Shown here in pieces: positions 9,575 to 17,088 of a DNA stretch of 64,000 nucleotides. Source of the DNA: Acidimicrobiia bacterium. GTDB lineage: Bacteria > Actinomycetota > Acidimicrobiia > IMCC26256 > PALSA-555. The notes under the pieces are model-generated. The model worked only from the letters and a program-made list of their open reading frames with translations. It searched no databases and was not told the origin of the DNA. Each line of letters opens with the position of its first letter. The first letter of the stretch is position 1. The stretch covers positions 85,472 through 149,471 of the forward strand of contig JBBECS010000003.1 of NCBI GenBank assembly GCA_040881685.1, written 5' to 3'. A program made the position numbers and the translations under genes.

Positions 9575-9651
9575 GCCTCCGTAGCTCAGTTGGACAGAGC
9601 AAGTCACTTCTAATGACGAGGTCGCAGGTTCGAATCCTGCCGGGGGCGCCA
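9575..9651 (+). tRNA. tRNA-Arg (anticodon TCT)
   Basis: Acceptor GCCTCCG/CGGGGGC, discriminator G, encoded CCA at 9649-9651. The anticodon loop CTTCTAA gives TCT. The anticodon stem has one A.G mismatch at its outer pair (27-43). T arm GCAGG/CCTGC with TTCGAAT. Confidence 0.94.
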
Positions 9652-9938
9652 ACCCGTGTGCTGCAGCTTCCACTGGTACTCGAACGATGCCCTTGATGCC
9701 GTCGAGGAGACTCGCGACGACGCGTCACCGTCGACCACCCGGAGAGCGGCGACGTTCGAGTCGTTCCGTGCACGGTGGTATGGCGTGCTCTCGTTGGTGC
9801 AGGAGTGCCGCTCGGCGCGACTTGCGGCTCAACAAGATCGGTTGGCGCGCTTGCGGAAGCACCCGGGGAAGGCGAACCGACCGCCGTGTAGCCTGGCTCG
9901 TCCGGATGGCGGTTGGTTGGTCTGATCGCCCACGCCGT
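9652..9938. other. Gene-poor gap between tRNA-Arg and tRNA-His
   Basis: About 290 bp with no recognisable gene. One plus-strand frame is open from a GTG at 9656 to 9925 (89 codons). It has no ribosome site, begins inside the tRNA-Arg 3' flank and resembles nothing I know. No repeat of either local family is visible. It probably carries the tRNA-His promoter. Confidence 0.5.
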
Positions 9939-10016
9939 GGTGGCCGTAGCTCAGTTGGCTAGAGCGCCGGGTTGTGGTCCCGGAGGTCGGGGGTTCGAAA
10001 CCCCTCGGTCACCCCA
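9939..10016 (+). tRNA. tRNA-His (anticodon GTG)
   Basis: Encodes the extra 5' G (G-1, base 9939) opposite discriminator C at 10013, as expected for tRNA-His. Acceptor GTGGCCG/CGGTCAC, anticodon stem CCGGG/CCCGG, loop TTGTGGT. CCA is encoded at 10014-10016. The 3' end overlaps the stop of the epimerase gene on the other strand by 8 nt. Confidence 0.95.
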
Positions 10017-10911
10017 AGATGGCACGCAGCGCAGCATCGAGCGTCGCGTGCTCGAACGGAAAGCCGCTCGATTCGAGCGCCTTCGGCACGACGCGTTGGC
10101 CCTCCACGAGCAGGTGCTGCACGAGCTCGCTCCCGTAGCGGAGCTTGAGCGGCGTGAGCGGCGTCGGTAGCACCGTCGGGCGGTGCACCGCCTTCCCGAG
10201 CGTTGCCGTGAGCTCGCGGTTCGTGACCGGGTTCGGTGCGGTCAGGTTGACGGGACCATGGAGCGAGTCCGTGCGCACCGCGTGCAAGATCGCCCGGACC
10301 TGATCGTGCAGTGAGATCCACGACATCCACTGCGCGCCCGAGGCGACGCGCCCGCCGAGGCCGAGCCGGAACGGTAGGAGCAGTCGTTTGAGCACGCCGC
10401 CGTCGCGACCGAGCACGATGCCGGTACGGATCGTGACGAGGCGTATGCCGGTGGCGACGATCGGCTGCGCGGCGACCTCCCACTGCACGCACACGTCGGC
10501 GAGGAAGTCGGTCCCCGGCTGGCTCTCCTCGGTGAGGATCTCGTCGCCGCGGCCGCCGTAGTAGCCGACGGCGGAGCCGGAGACGAAAACACCAGGCTTG
10601 TCGGCCAGGCCTGCCAGTGTCGTGGCCAGGAGCCGTGTGCCCTTCGTCCGGCTGTCGAGGATCTCCCGCTTGCGCGCCGGTGTCCAGCGCTGGTCGCCGA
10701 TGCCCAAGCCGGCCAGGTTGACGACGGCGCCGAGACCTTCGAGCGACGCGGCGTCGATGGTACCGGCGTCGGGATTCCACGCGATCGCATCGACACCGGT
10801 GGGAATCGAGCGCTGTCGCAGCGCGCGGATCGGCCGGTGACCTGCGGCCGTGAGCGCGGGGAGCAGCGCGCAGCCGATGAACCCGCTCGATCCCGTGACC
10901 AGCACGTCCAT
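10009..10911 (-). CDS. TIGR01777-type NAD-dependent epimerase (YfcH/SDR39U1-like)
   Basis: Atypical extended SDR of 300 residues, soluble, substrate unknown in most bacteria. The N-terminal Rossmann motif is VTGSSGFIG (6-14). The family-typical DSRTKGTRLL, SGSAVGYYG (active-site Tyr-containing stretch), RTGIVLGRDGGVLKRLLLPF and QWMSWI are present. The C-terminal DUF1731-like segment contains TAPNPVTNREL and PLTPLKLRYGSELVQHLLVEGQRVVPKAL. The start is the ATG at 10911. The TGA stop lies within the acceptor strand of tRNA-His on the opposite strand. No operon partner. Confidence 0.92.
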   Translation of the reverse strand: MDVLVTGSSGFIGCALLPALTAAGHRPIRALRQRSIPTGVDAIAWNPDAGTIDAASLEGLGAVVNLAGLGIGDQRWTPARKREILDSRTKGTRLLATTLAGLADKPGVFVSGSAVGYYGGRGDEILTEESQPGTDFLADVCVQWEVAAQPIVATGIRLVTIRTGIVLGRDGGVLKRLLLPFRLGLGGRVASGAQWMSWISLHDQVRAILHAVRTDSLHGPVNLTAPNPVTNRELTATLGKAVHRPTVLPTPLTPLKLRYGSELVQHLLVEGQRVVPKALESSGFPFEHATLDAALRAILG

Positions 10912-10962
10912 CCCGTCACGCTACGTCGGAGGAACCGTCACAGTGCGATCGAGGTGCCCGGT

Positions 10963-10968
10963 TACGAT
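10963..10968 (+). promoter_or_regulatory. Candidate -10 element (TACGAT) for tRNA-Lys
   Basis: TACGAT ends 9 nt before the mature 5' end of tRNA-Lys, a spacing that would put the start of transcription at or just before the tRNA. A convincing -35 is not visible. Confidence 0.4.
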
Positions 10969-10977
10969 GGCGGCCGC

Positions 10978-11051
10978 GCGCCCCTAGCTCAACTGGCTAG
11001 AGCAAGTGACTCTTAATCACTAGGTTCGGGGTTCGAGTCCCCGGGGGCGTA
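10978..11051 (+). tRNA. tRNA-Lys (anticodon CTT)
   Basis: Acceptor GCGCCCC/GGGGCGT (first pair G.U), anticodon stem AGTGA/TCACT, loop CTCTTAA with anticodon CTT, T arm CGGGG/CCCCG with TTCGAGT. Discriminator A at 11051; CCA not encoded. Confidence 0.95.
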
Positions 11052-11074
11052 CAGACCTTGACGCACAAGATTTC

Positions 11075-11851
11075 ATGAGCGCACTCGACCCACTCGCGCC
11101 ATTCCGCCTCGACGGCCGAGTCGCGATCGTGACCGGCGCGAGTGGCGGCCTGGGAGCACGCTTCGCCCGGGTGCTCGACGCGGCCGGTGCCGCGGTCGTG
11201 CTCGTGGCTCGACGGGGTGATCGCCTCGAGGAGCTCGCGACCGACCTGCGTGACGCGCTCCCGGTGGCATGCGACCTGGCCGACGAGGATGCGCCGGCAC
11301 TCGTGGTGAATGCCGCCATGGAGCGGTACGACCGGGCCGACGTGCTCGTCAACAACGCGGGCGTCAACCTCGTCAAGGCGGCGACCGACGAGACCGTCGA
11401 CGAGTTCCGCCGTGAACTCGACGTCAACCTCGTGGCACCGTTTGCCCTCTCACAGCTCTGCGCTCGCAGCATGATCGAGTCAGGGCGCGGCGGGTCGATC
11501 GTCAACGTCGCATCCATCTGGGCGATGGTCGGTGTCGGCCAGATCCCCGACGCTGGATACGCGGCATCGAAGGGCGCCTTGCTGAGCATGACGCGCGAGC
11601 TGGCAGCGCAATGGGCGAGGAGGGGTGTGCGGGTGAATACCCTCGCGCCCGGATGGTTCCGCTCCGAGATGACCGAGGGCTCGATGTTCGGCGACGAGGG
11701 CTCCGAGCGGTGGATGTTCGGTCGCACGCCGATGGGACGTGGCGGTGAGGAGCACGAGCTCGACGGGGCCCTGTTGTTCCTCGCGTCAGACGCGAGCAGC
11801 TTCGTGACCGGCGCAGTGCTGCCGGTGGACGGCGGCTGGACAGCCGTATGA
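11075..11851 (+). CDS. Short-chain dehydrogenase/reductase (SDR)
   Basis: 258-residue classical SDR. Features are the cofactor motif TGASGGLG (about 20-27), NNAG, the catalytic Ser in NVASIW, YAASKGA (YxxxK), APGWFRSEMT and the C-terminal DASSFVTGAVLPVDGG. ARRGD after beta-2 suggests NADP(H), which is inference. The start ATG 11075 lies 24 bp past tRNA-Lys. Its stop overlaps the ATG of the lipoprotein gene by 4 bp, so the two are translationally coupled, although a lipoprotein and an SDR have no obvious shared pathway. Substrate unknown. Confidence 0.92.
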   Translation: MSALDPLAPFRLDGRVAIVTGASGGLGARFARVLDAAGAAVVLVARRGDRLEELATDLRDALPVACDLADEDAPALVVNAAMERYDRADVLVNNAGVNLVKAATDETVDEFRRELDVNLVAPFALSQLCARSMIESGRGGSIVNVASIWAMVGVGQIPDAGYAASKGALLSMTRELAAQWARRGVRVNTLAPGWFRSEMTEGSMFGDEGSERWMFGRTPMGRGGEEHELDGALLFLASDASSFVTGAVLPVDGGWTAV

Positions 11852-12432
11852 GCCGCCGCGTCGTCCCGATCGTCGCTGCACTCGTCCTCGGGCTCGCTGC
11901 GTGCACGACGACCACCAGCACAACCGACACCATCGACGTGCCCGATCTCCCTGTCGACCTGCTGCACGATCCCGGCGCGGCGAAGCGCGCACTCGCCGAC
12001 ATCGAGGATCGAGTCGGGGCATCGCCAGCACAGGTCACAGAGATTTACGTCTACCCGGAATACCTCATCGTCGAGGTGCAGGATCCAAACATCGTCGATC
12101 ACATCGACTCGTACACCTGGCGGGATGATTCCGTGGACAGCCCGGAACCAGTCCATCTCTCGGGATCGCAGGAGGATGTCGACGCGTCACTCTTTCCGAC
12201 GACGGCCGTGAACCTCGGGGAGCTCCCCGACATCGTGCGCGCGGCAGAGCGCCGGCTCGAGCACGCACGCCCCGTCCGCATCGAGCAGGCTCGAGTGACG
12301 TCGCTCTACATCCAGCGCGACACGTCATTGGACGGGCGCGTGCTCATCCGCATCTCGATCAGTGGACCGCGGCGCAGTGGCAACGTGGTCGCGACGGCAA
12401 GCGGCGACATCTTGGAAGCCACCGTCAGCTGA
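11848..12432 (+). CDS. Predicted lipoprotein, function unknown
   Basis: 194 residues with a typical lipoprotein signal: MSRR, a hydrophobic stretch (VVPIVAALVLGL) and lipobox LAAC with the modified Cys19. The mature part is acidic, beta-rich by appearance and has two similar-looking halves: AQVTEIYVYPEYLIVEVQDP and ARVTSLYIQRDTSLDGRVLIRISISGPR. That suggests a duplicated small beta domain, perhaps a PepSY- or DUF-like fold (weak inference). I do not recognise a family. The ATG overlaps the SDR stop (ATGA). The gene is convergent with the thiolase gene, 30 bp away. Confidence 0.8.
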   Translation: MSRRVVPIVAALVLGLAACTTTTSTTDTIDVPDLPVDLLHDPGAAKRALADIEDRVGASPAQVTEIYVYPEYLIVEVQDPNIVDHIDSYTWRDDSVDSPEPVHLSGSQEDVDASLFPTTAVNLGELPDIVRAAERRLEHARPVRIEQARVTSLYIQRDTSLDGRVLIRISISGPRRSGNVVATASGDILEATVS

Positions 12433-12462
12433 CGGCGGCCGTCCGCGTCCTCTGTGGTGGAA

Positions 12463-13668
12463 CTAGGCCGCAGCCTTTTCCAGGATGTGGATCGCGCAGG
12501 ACGAGCCGAGACCGATCACGTGGGCCATGCCGACCTTGGCACCTTCGATCTGTCGGTCACCGGCCTCGCCACGCAGCTGCGTGGTGATCTCAAAGACGCC
12601 GGCCGCGCCGGTCATGCCGATCGGATGACCCTTGGAGAGCAGACCACCGGATGCGTTCACGGGGGTCTTCCCGTCGCGCCAGGGTGCACCCGAGTCGATG
12701 AACTCGCCCGCACCGCCGGGCTCGCAGAGCCCGAGGTTGTCGTAGTGCAAGAGCTCGGCAGTGGCGAAGCAGTCGTGGAGTTCCACGAGATCGAGCTCAT
12801 CGGGGCCGACGCCCGCCTTCTCGTAGGCCTGCTTGGCCGCGTTGCGCGTGAGCGTGTTCACGTCGGGCTGGACCTGACCGCGCTCGGCGTACGGGTCTGA
12901 CGTGAGCACCGACGCGCCGATCTTTACGGCCCGCTTCTGCTGCGCCTTAGACAGCGTCTTGAGCTTGGTGTCGGACACGAGCACTACGGCCGCGGCACCG
13001 TCACCCGATGGGCAGCACATCGGCAGCGTGTTCGGGTACGCCACCATGCGCGCTTCCTTGATCTCGTCGAACGAGAACTTCTTCTGATATTGGGCGAGCG
13101 GGTTCAACGACGAGTGCGCGTGGTTCTTCTCGGCCACCTTGATGAATTGGTCGAACCCGACACCGTCGTGCTCGTACGCGTACTCCATGCCCGCTTGCGC
13201 GAACACGCCGGGCATCAACGTGGTACCGAGGATGCCCTCGGCCCCCATCACCGAGCCGTAGCGGCCTGCGGGCTCGAAGACGTGCTTCTCCGGCTTCGCC
13301 GAACCGCCCGCACCGAGCAACCCCATCTTCCCCATCTGCTCGGCGCCGATCGCGATGCCCATGTCGCACTCACCCGCGAGGATCGAGAGGTACACGGTGC
13401 GCACGGCCACCGCGCCGGTCGCGCACGCGCTCACCACGTTGTACACAGGGATCCCGGTCTGGCCGATCTGCTGCTGCACGCTTTGCCCGAGGCCGGCCAT
13501 CGCCTGGAACATGTTTCCCATGCCCATGACCTGCATGTCGCGCATGCCCACGGCCGCGTCGTCGAGGGCGTCGAGCGCGGCCTCCGAGGCGAGATCGATC
13601 ACGTCCTTGTCGGGATAGCGGGCGATCTTCGTCATCGACGCGCCGAGCACCCATACCGAGTCCGCCAT
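12463..13668 (-). CDS. Thiolase-family protein (SCP2-thiolase/lipid-transfer type)
   Basis: 401-residue thiolase superfamily protein. The nucleophile region is VVSACATGA with Cys82. The central motif HDC is at 298-300 (His298) and the C-terminal motif NASGGLLSKGHPIG includes His348. The third thiolase cysteine motif (CxG) is replaced by IGLGSSC near residue 391. This pattern is that of actinobacterial thiolases and lipid-transfer proteins that act on sterol or fatty acyl-CoA thioesters, often only with a partner DUF35 protein. That partner is the gene immediately upstream (gap 23 bp). The start ATG 13668 has a perfect AAGGAGG. Reaction direction and substrate are not readable. Confidence 0.92.
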   Translation of the reverse strand: MADSVWVLGASMTKIARYPDKDVIDLASEAALDALDDAAVGMRDMQVMGMGNMFQAMAGLGQSVQQQIGQTGIPVYNVVSACATGAVAVRTVYLSILAGECDMGIAIGAEQMGKMGLLGAGGSAKPEKHVFEPAGRYGSVMGAEGILGTTLMPGVFAQAGMEYAYEHDGVGFDQFIKVAEKNHAHSSLNPLAQYQKKFSFDEIKEARMVAYPNTLPMCCPSGDGAAAVVLVSDTKLKTLSKAQQKRAVKIGASVLTSDPYAERGQVQPDVNTLTRNAAKQAYEKAGVGPDELDLVELHDCFATAELLHYDNLGLCEPGGAGEFIDSGAPWRDGKTPVNASGGLLSKGHPIGMTGAAGVFEITTQLRGEAGDRQIEGAKVGMAHVIGLGSSCAIHILEKAAA

Positions 13669-13691
13669 CGAAGCCTCCTTGCCTTCTTGCG

Positions 13692-14099
13692 CTAGCCGAC
13701 AGGTTCGAAGGCGAAGGCGATCGCTTCGGTGCCGTCGTCATCGGTACCGGCAACGAAGGTGGCCAGACGAACCTTCATGCCGAGCTTCACATGGTCGGGA
13801 TCGGGCTCCGCGTTCATCACATTGGCCTTCACGGAACCTCCGCCGTCGAGATCGACGATCGAGGAGACGTACGGCACCGGAACACCGGGCGCGGCCTGAT
13901 GGATGATCGAGAACGAGCGGATCACCCCCGTCGGCGCGAGGTCGCGCGACCCAAATTTCCGGGCGCCGCACTTCGCACACGCGTTGCGGCGATCGAAGTA
14001 CAGGGCGCCGCACTCCTTGCACTCCTGCGCAATCAGGTGTGGCTCGTCGCCGAGCGCGAGGTACTCGACCATCGGAATCTGCTTGCCCATCGAGCGCAC
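13692..14099 (-). CDS. DUF35 zinc-ribbon/OB-fold acyl-CoA-binding partner protein
   Basis: 135 residues. A rubredoxin-like zinc ribbon (CKECGALYF...CAKCGARKF) is followed by an OB-fold domain (GVIRSFSIIHQAAPGVPVPY and later KLGMKVRLA). Such proteins form complexes with SCP2-type thiolases or ketosteroid aldolases and help bind the acyl-CoA. The next gene downstream on the same strand is exactly such a thiolase. The start is GTG 14099 with GAGG five bases upstream; ATG 14090 is an alternative. It lies 34 bp from tRNA-Leu on the opposite strand. Confidence 0.92.
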   Translation of the reverse strand: MRSMGKQIPMVEYLALGDEPHLIAQECKECGALYFDRRNACAKCGARKFGSRDLAPTGVIRSFSIIHQAAPGVPVPYVSSIVDLDGGGSVKANVMNAEPDPDHVKLGMKVRLATFVAGTDDDGTEAIAFAFEPVG

Positions 14100-14133
14100 G
14101 CTACCTCAGGCCATCGTGGGAGACTTGACCCAC

Positions 14134-14218
14134 GCGAGCGTGGCGGAACTGGCAGACGCGCCGGGCTTAGGACCCGGTGTCCCCTAGGGACTTGAGGGTT
14201 CGAATCCCTCCGCTCGCA
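14134..14218 (+). tRNA. tRNA-Leu (anticodon TAG)
   Basis: Class II tRNA with a long variable arm. Acceptor GCGAGCG/CGCTCGC, anticodon stem CCGGG/CCCGG, loop CTTAGGA giving TAG, variable arm TGTCCCCTAGGGACTTG, T loop TTCGAAT. Discriminator A at 14218; CCA not encoded. Confidence 0.95.
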
Positions 14219-14229
14219 CACCTTGCTTC

Positions 14230-14273
14230 GCTCGCTTTCTGCCGGCCGGGATACCCGGCCCGCGGGCGTTCGC
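14230..14273 (+). repeat. Family-2 (R2) hairpin repeat, copy with altered stem
   Basis: GCTCGC flank, then GGCCGGG (14244-14250), loop ATA, CCCGGCC (14254-14260), then CGCGGGCG and TTCGC. Flanks and the ATA loop match the copies at 17008 and 25072, but the stem is wholly different and still pairs perfectly. It lies between tRNA-Leu and the 3' end of the gene ending at 14301, so it could act as a terminator for that gene. Confidence 0.55.
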
Positions 14274-14300
14274 TAGCTGGCGAGCGCCTTCGGCGCCGCG

Positions 14301-14642
14301 CTACTTCTTCTTCTTCTTCTTGCGGCCTCCCAGGCGGCCCTTCTTCTTGGGCTGCTCGGCCGCGATCTCCGAGATGATGTCGGGCGCGGCTGCGTTGACG
14401 ATCCCTTCGGCCTCGTCGAGGAGCGCGGCAACGTCGGTGCCCTCGGGCTCAGGCGCCGGACGAGCCGCAGCCGTGCCAAGGCTGCCGTACTGCCAGCCCG
14501 TGTCCATGCGCCGGAGCTCGAAGCGTGGGCAGTCGTCCGGGCAGCGCCAGGGTGCCTCAGGCGCCAGGTCGAGCCGGCACTTGCGCACGACCTCACCTCC
14601 GGAATACGTCCGGCTCTCGTAGTGGCGGCAGTTCGTTCGCAT
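14301..14642 (-). CDS. Small Cys-rich protein with poly-Lys tail, function unknown
   Basis: 113 residues from ATG 14642 (GTG 14648 is possible). The N-terminal 45 residues hold conserved-looking cysteines in MRTNCRHYESRTY, VRKCRLDLAPEAPWRCPDDC, plausibly a metal site. The middle is an acidic Ala-rich segment (DVAALLDEAEGIVNAAAPDI). The C-terminus is very basic, KKKGRLGGRKKKKKK, and its end is encoded by a run of AAG codons. I know of similar uncharacterised actinobacterial proteins but no function. It is divergent from the diguanylate cyclase gene, 93 bp apart. Confidence 0.7.
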   Translation of the reverse strand: MRTNCRHYESRTYSGGEVVRKCRLDLAPEAPWRCPDDCPRFELRRMDTGWQYGSLGTAAARPAPEPEGTDVAALLDEAEGIVNAAAPDIISEIAAEQPKKKGRLGGRKKKKKK

Positions 14643-14735
14643 GGGCACGGGCCTATTCTGACCGCAGGAGCGAAGCCTCTTCGGTCGGACCGACGGCGTG
14701 CCGATGATCAAGGAAGCGTCGCACCAGGAGCCGCC

Positions 14736-16436
14736 TTGACCTCGTCACTCTCCGCGCCGAGCGGGGCCGCAACCGGCGGCCCGACCGCCCTCGCACTCCT
14801 CGATCACCTGTCCGACATGGTGTTCGTCGTCGACGCGCGCGGCACGCTCTGCTACGCCAACTCAGCGTGCGAGGCGTTCCTCGGGCGCTCCGTGGAAGAC
14901 GTGCTCGGCACCAACGCGCTCGAGCTGGTGCACGTCGACGATCGAGGTCTTGCCATCGAGGCGCTCGCCGAGACAGCAGCGAAGGGACCCGGAATCCGCG
15001 AGCCGCTCACCGTACGGGTGGCCATGAAGGATGCCAACGCACCCGACGAGCCGATGCGAATGATCGAGCTCGTGGCCAACAACCTGCTCGACACGCCAGA
15101 GGTGCGCGGCATCGTGATCTGCGCCCGAGATGTCACCGGACGCGCCGAGACGCCCTCCGGGCGCGACGACTCCGATTTCGGCGCCGAGTTCTCGTTCGAC
15201 CGGGCACCGTCGGCGTGCGCAGTGATCGATCCCGACGGGCGACTGACGCGCGTGAACCCGGCCATGATCGAGCTGACTGGATATACGGCCGCTCAGCTGA
15301 TCGGCATGCACGTCGCCGAGCTCGCGCACCCCGAAGAACTCGACGAAGAGGCCACCACCGCACAACGGCTGCTCGATGGGGATGCCGACCACGACACGCA
15401 CGAGCGACGACTCCAGTGCGCCGACGGCCACGCCGTGTGGGTGCGCCGCACGTTCTGGGTGGTGCGCGGCCCCGGCAACAGCGTGCACGCCGTGAACTGC
15501 GCATTGGTGGACATCTCCGAGCAACGAGCAGTGAAGGAGCACGCGCTCCAGTTGCGCGACATCCTCGAGTCGAGCCCGGAGCTCGTGTTCCTTACAGACG
15601 CGCACGGCACCATCGAGTACGTCAACACGCGCGCACGCGAGCTACTGGGATTGCAGGAAGGTGACCGTCCCAGCGACCGCCTCGACGGGTTCTTGGGCGC
15701 CGAGACCGTGGAGCGAATCCCGGAGAAGATCGAGCCTCAGCTCCTCGCGAACGGAATGTGGACCGGCGAGCTCACGCTCCTGACCACGACGGGCGAGGAG
15801 ATACCCGCCGCGTGCACCGTCCAGCTCCACAAGGACGAGCACGACGTGGTCACGCTCGTGTCCGCGATCGCACACGACATCCGCGATCTGAAGAGCGCGC
15901 AACGACGGCTCGAGCACCAGGCCACGCACGACGTGCTCACGATGCTCCCCAACCGGCAGCTCTTCCAGGAGCTGGGTGATCAGGCGCTCGCCCGCGCTGA
16001 CCGCGACGGCACGACGGTGGCGGTTCTCTTTCTCGATCTCGATCGGTTCAAGCACGTGAACGACTCGTTCGGACATCCCGTGGGAGACCAGCTGCTCGTC
16101 GAGGTCGCGGCTCGGCTTCGCGATGTCGTGCGCAAGAGTGACGTGCTCGCCCGCTTCGGGGGTGACGAGTTCGCGATCTGCTGCGAGCACCCGGCCGGTC
16201 AGCGCGAGATGCTCGAGCTCGCAGCACGGCTGATCGCCGCCGTGTCACCCCCGGCTCAGCTCGGCACGGCCACGGCGGAGGTCGGAGTGAGCATCGGGAT
16301 CGCCATCGGCGCGGGGAGCCGGGTCACGATCGACACGCTGCTTCGCGACGCCGACGTCGCCCTGTACCAGGCGAAGGAGCAGGGCCGCGGCCGCGCGGTC
16401 ATCTTCGGCATCAGCACACCCACCGAGCTCCTCTGA
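14736..16436 (+). CDS. PAS-domain diguanylate cyclase (GGDEF), no EAL domain
   Basis: Signal-responsive enzyme making cyclic di-GMP from two GTP. The 566-residue protein has three successive PAS-type sensor domains (starting near LLDHLSDMVFVVDARG, FDRAPSACAVIDPDG and ILESSPELVFLTDAHG), followed by a GGDEF domain. The active-site motif GGDEF is intact at 475-479 and the allosteric inhibitory site RKSD is intact at 466-469, so product inhibition is expected. There is no EAL/HD-GYP domain and no membrane segment, so it is probably cytoplasmic. The start chosen is TTG 14736 with AGGAG five bases upstream; the frame runs further upstream without a ribosome site. What the PAS domains sense cannot be read. 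Confidence 0.93.
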   Translation: MTSSLSAPSGAATGGPTALALLDHLSDMVFVVDARGTLCYANSACEAFLGRSVEDVLGTNALELVHVDDRGLAIEALAETAAKGPGIREPLTVRVAMKDANAPDEPMRMIELVANNLLDTPEVRGIVICARDVTGRAETPSGRDDSDFGAEFSFDRAPSACAVIDPDGRLTRVNPAMIELTGYTAAQLIGMHVAELAHPEELDEEATTAQRLLDGDADHDTHERRLQCADGHAVWVRRTFWVVRGPGNSVHAVNCALVDISEQRAVKEHALQLRDILESSPELVFLTDAHGTIEYVNTRARELLGLQEGDRPSDRLDGFLGAETVERIPEKIEPQLLANGMWTGELTLLTTTGEEIPAACTVQLHKDEHDVVTLVSAIAHDIRDLKSAQRRLEHQATHDVLTMLPNRQLFQELGDQALARADRDGTTVAVLFLDLDRFKHVNDSFGHPVGDQLLVEVAARLRDVVRKSDVLARFGGDEFAICCEHPAGQREMLELAARLIAAVSPPAQLGTATAEVGVSIGIAIGAGSRVTIDTLLRDADVALYQAKEQGRGRAVIFGISTPTELL

Positions 16437-16439
16437 GTC

Positions 16440-16997
16440 CTACGCGAGCCAACCTTCGGCCGCGGCCAGCAGGAAGCGACTGACTCCGAGGCTGCGGTCG
16501 AGCAGCTCGCAGGACACCGCATCGCCGTCTCGTATGCGCAACAGCGAGACGTTCTGATGTGCCACGACGCGCAACGAGCATTCCGATGCTTCGGTGGCGG
16601 CGGGGATCGAGTCGATCGCAGACACCTCGAGCGGGAGGTCGGGTCCGCCGATGCCGGCGAGCTCGGTGGCCACGACGAGCAGATCGGGACCGTGTGGCAG
16701 CGGCGGCAGCCCCCACGTGAAGTTCAACGGGAACCGGTACTCGTCGGGCGGGTCGTCGCCCTCGGGACGTGCGATCACGGCGTCCTCGAAGCCGAGCAGC
16801 ACGCGAGGATCGATCTCGAGTGACAGGTACAGATCGACCGGTCCCTCACAACCTTCTTCGGGGTGGGCATCGACCTCCCACGTCTGTCGGAGCGAGTAGC
16901 TCTCGACAAAGTGACGCTCGTCGTGAACGTGGAAGCCGTGCTCGACCGCGTGATCCTTGAGATCGGCAACAAAGCCTGCGATGTCGATGACTGCCAT
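16440..16997 (-). CDS. Conserved-looking protein of unknown function
   Basis: 185 residues, acidic, no membrane segment or signal. It begins MAVIDIAGFVADLKDHAVEHGFHV and continues with a beta-rich centre (GPVDLYLSLEIDPRVLLGFED, PPDEYRFPLNFTWGLPPLPHGPDLLVV). The C-terminus contains VVAHQNVSLLRIRDGDAVSCELLDR. I do not recognise the family. Codon use and GC content are like the neighbours, so it looks genuine. It is the last gene of the minus-strand run, separated from rdgB by a family-2 repeat, and is convergent with the diguanylate cyclase gene only 3 bp away. Confidence 0.75.
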   Translation of the reverse strand: MAVIDIAGFVADLKDHAVEHGFHVHDERHFVESYSLRQTWEVDAHPEEGCEGPVDLYLSLEIDPRVLLGFEDAVIARPEGDDPPDEYRFPLNFTWGLPPLPHGPDLLVVATELAGIGGPDLPLEVSAIDSIPAATEASECSLRVVAHQNVSLLRIRDGDAVSCELLDRSLGVSRFLLAAAEGWLA

Positions 16998-17007
16998 GTC
17001 GAACTTT

Positions 17008-17088
17008 CCGCTCTCGGCCTTGCGGCCGGGCCGCTCAGGCCCCGGCTCGCTGCACCGCAGGGTACCTGCGGCGCGGGCGCTCGCCTCT
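17008..17088 (+). repeat. Family-2 (R2) hairpin repeat, reference copy
   Basis: 81 nt holding two hairpins: GGCC/GGCC near its start, and CCGCAGG (17055-17061), loop GTA, CCTGCGG (17065-17071). About 72 positions match the copy at 25072-25152 by hand alignment with two single-base gaps. It occupies the whole gap between rdgB and the next gene and touches the rdgB stop codon. Read on the minus strand it could be an intrinsic or structural 3' end. Confidence 0.75.

Noticed and set aside
9575-9651. Group I intron in tRNA-Arg next to the homing-type endonuclease
   Set aside because: The tRNA folds as one uninterrupted cloverleaf; there is no intron sequence.
9656-9925. Possible 89-codon gene between tRNA-Arg and tRNA-His
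   Set aside because: It has no ribosome site, starts at the tRNA 3' flank and shows no recognisable motif, so it is recorded only as a gap.
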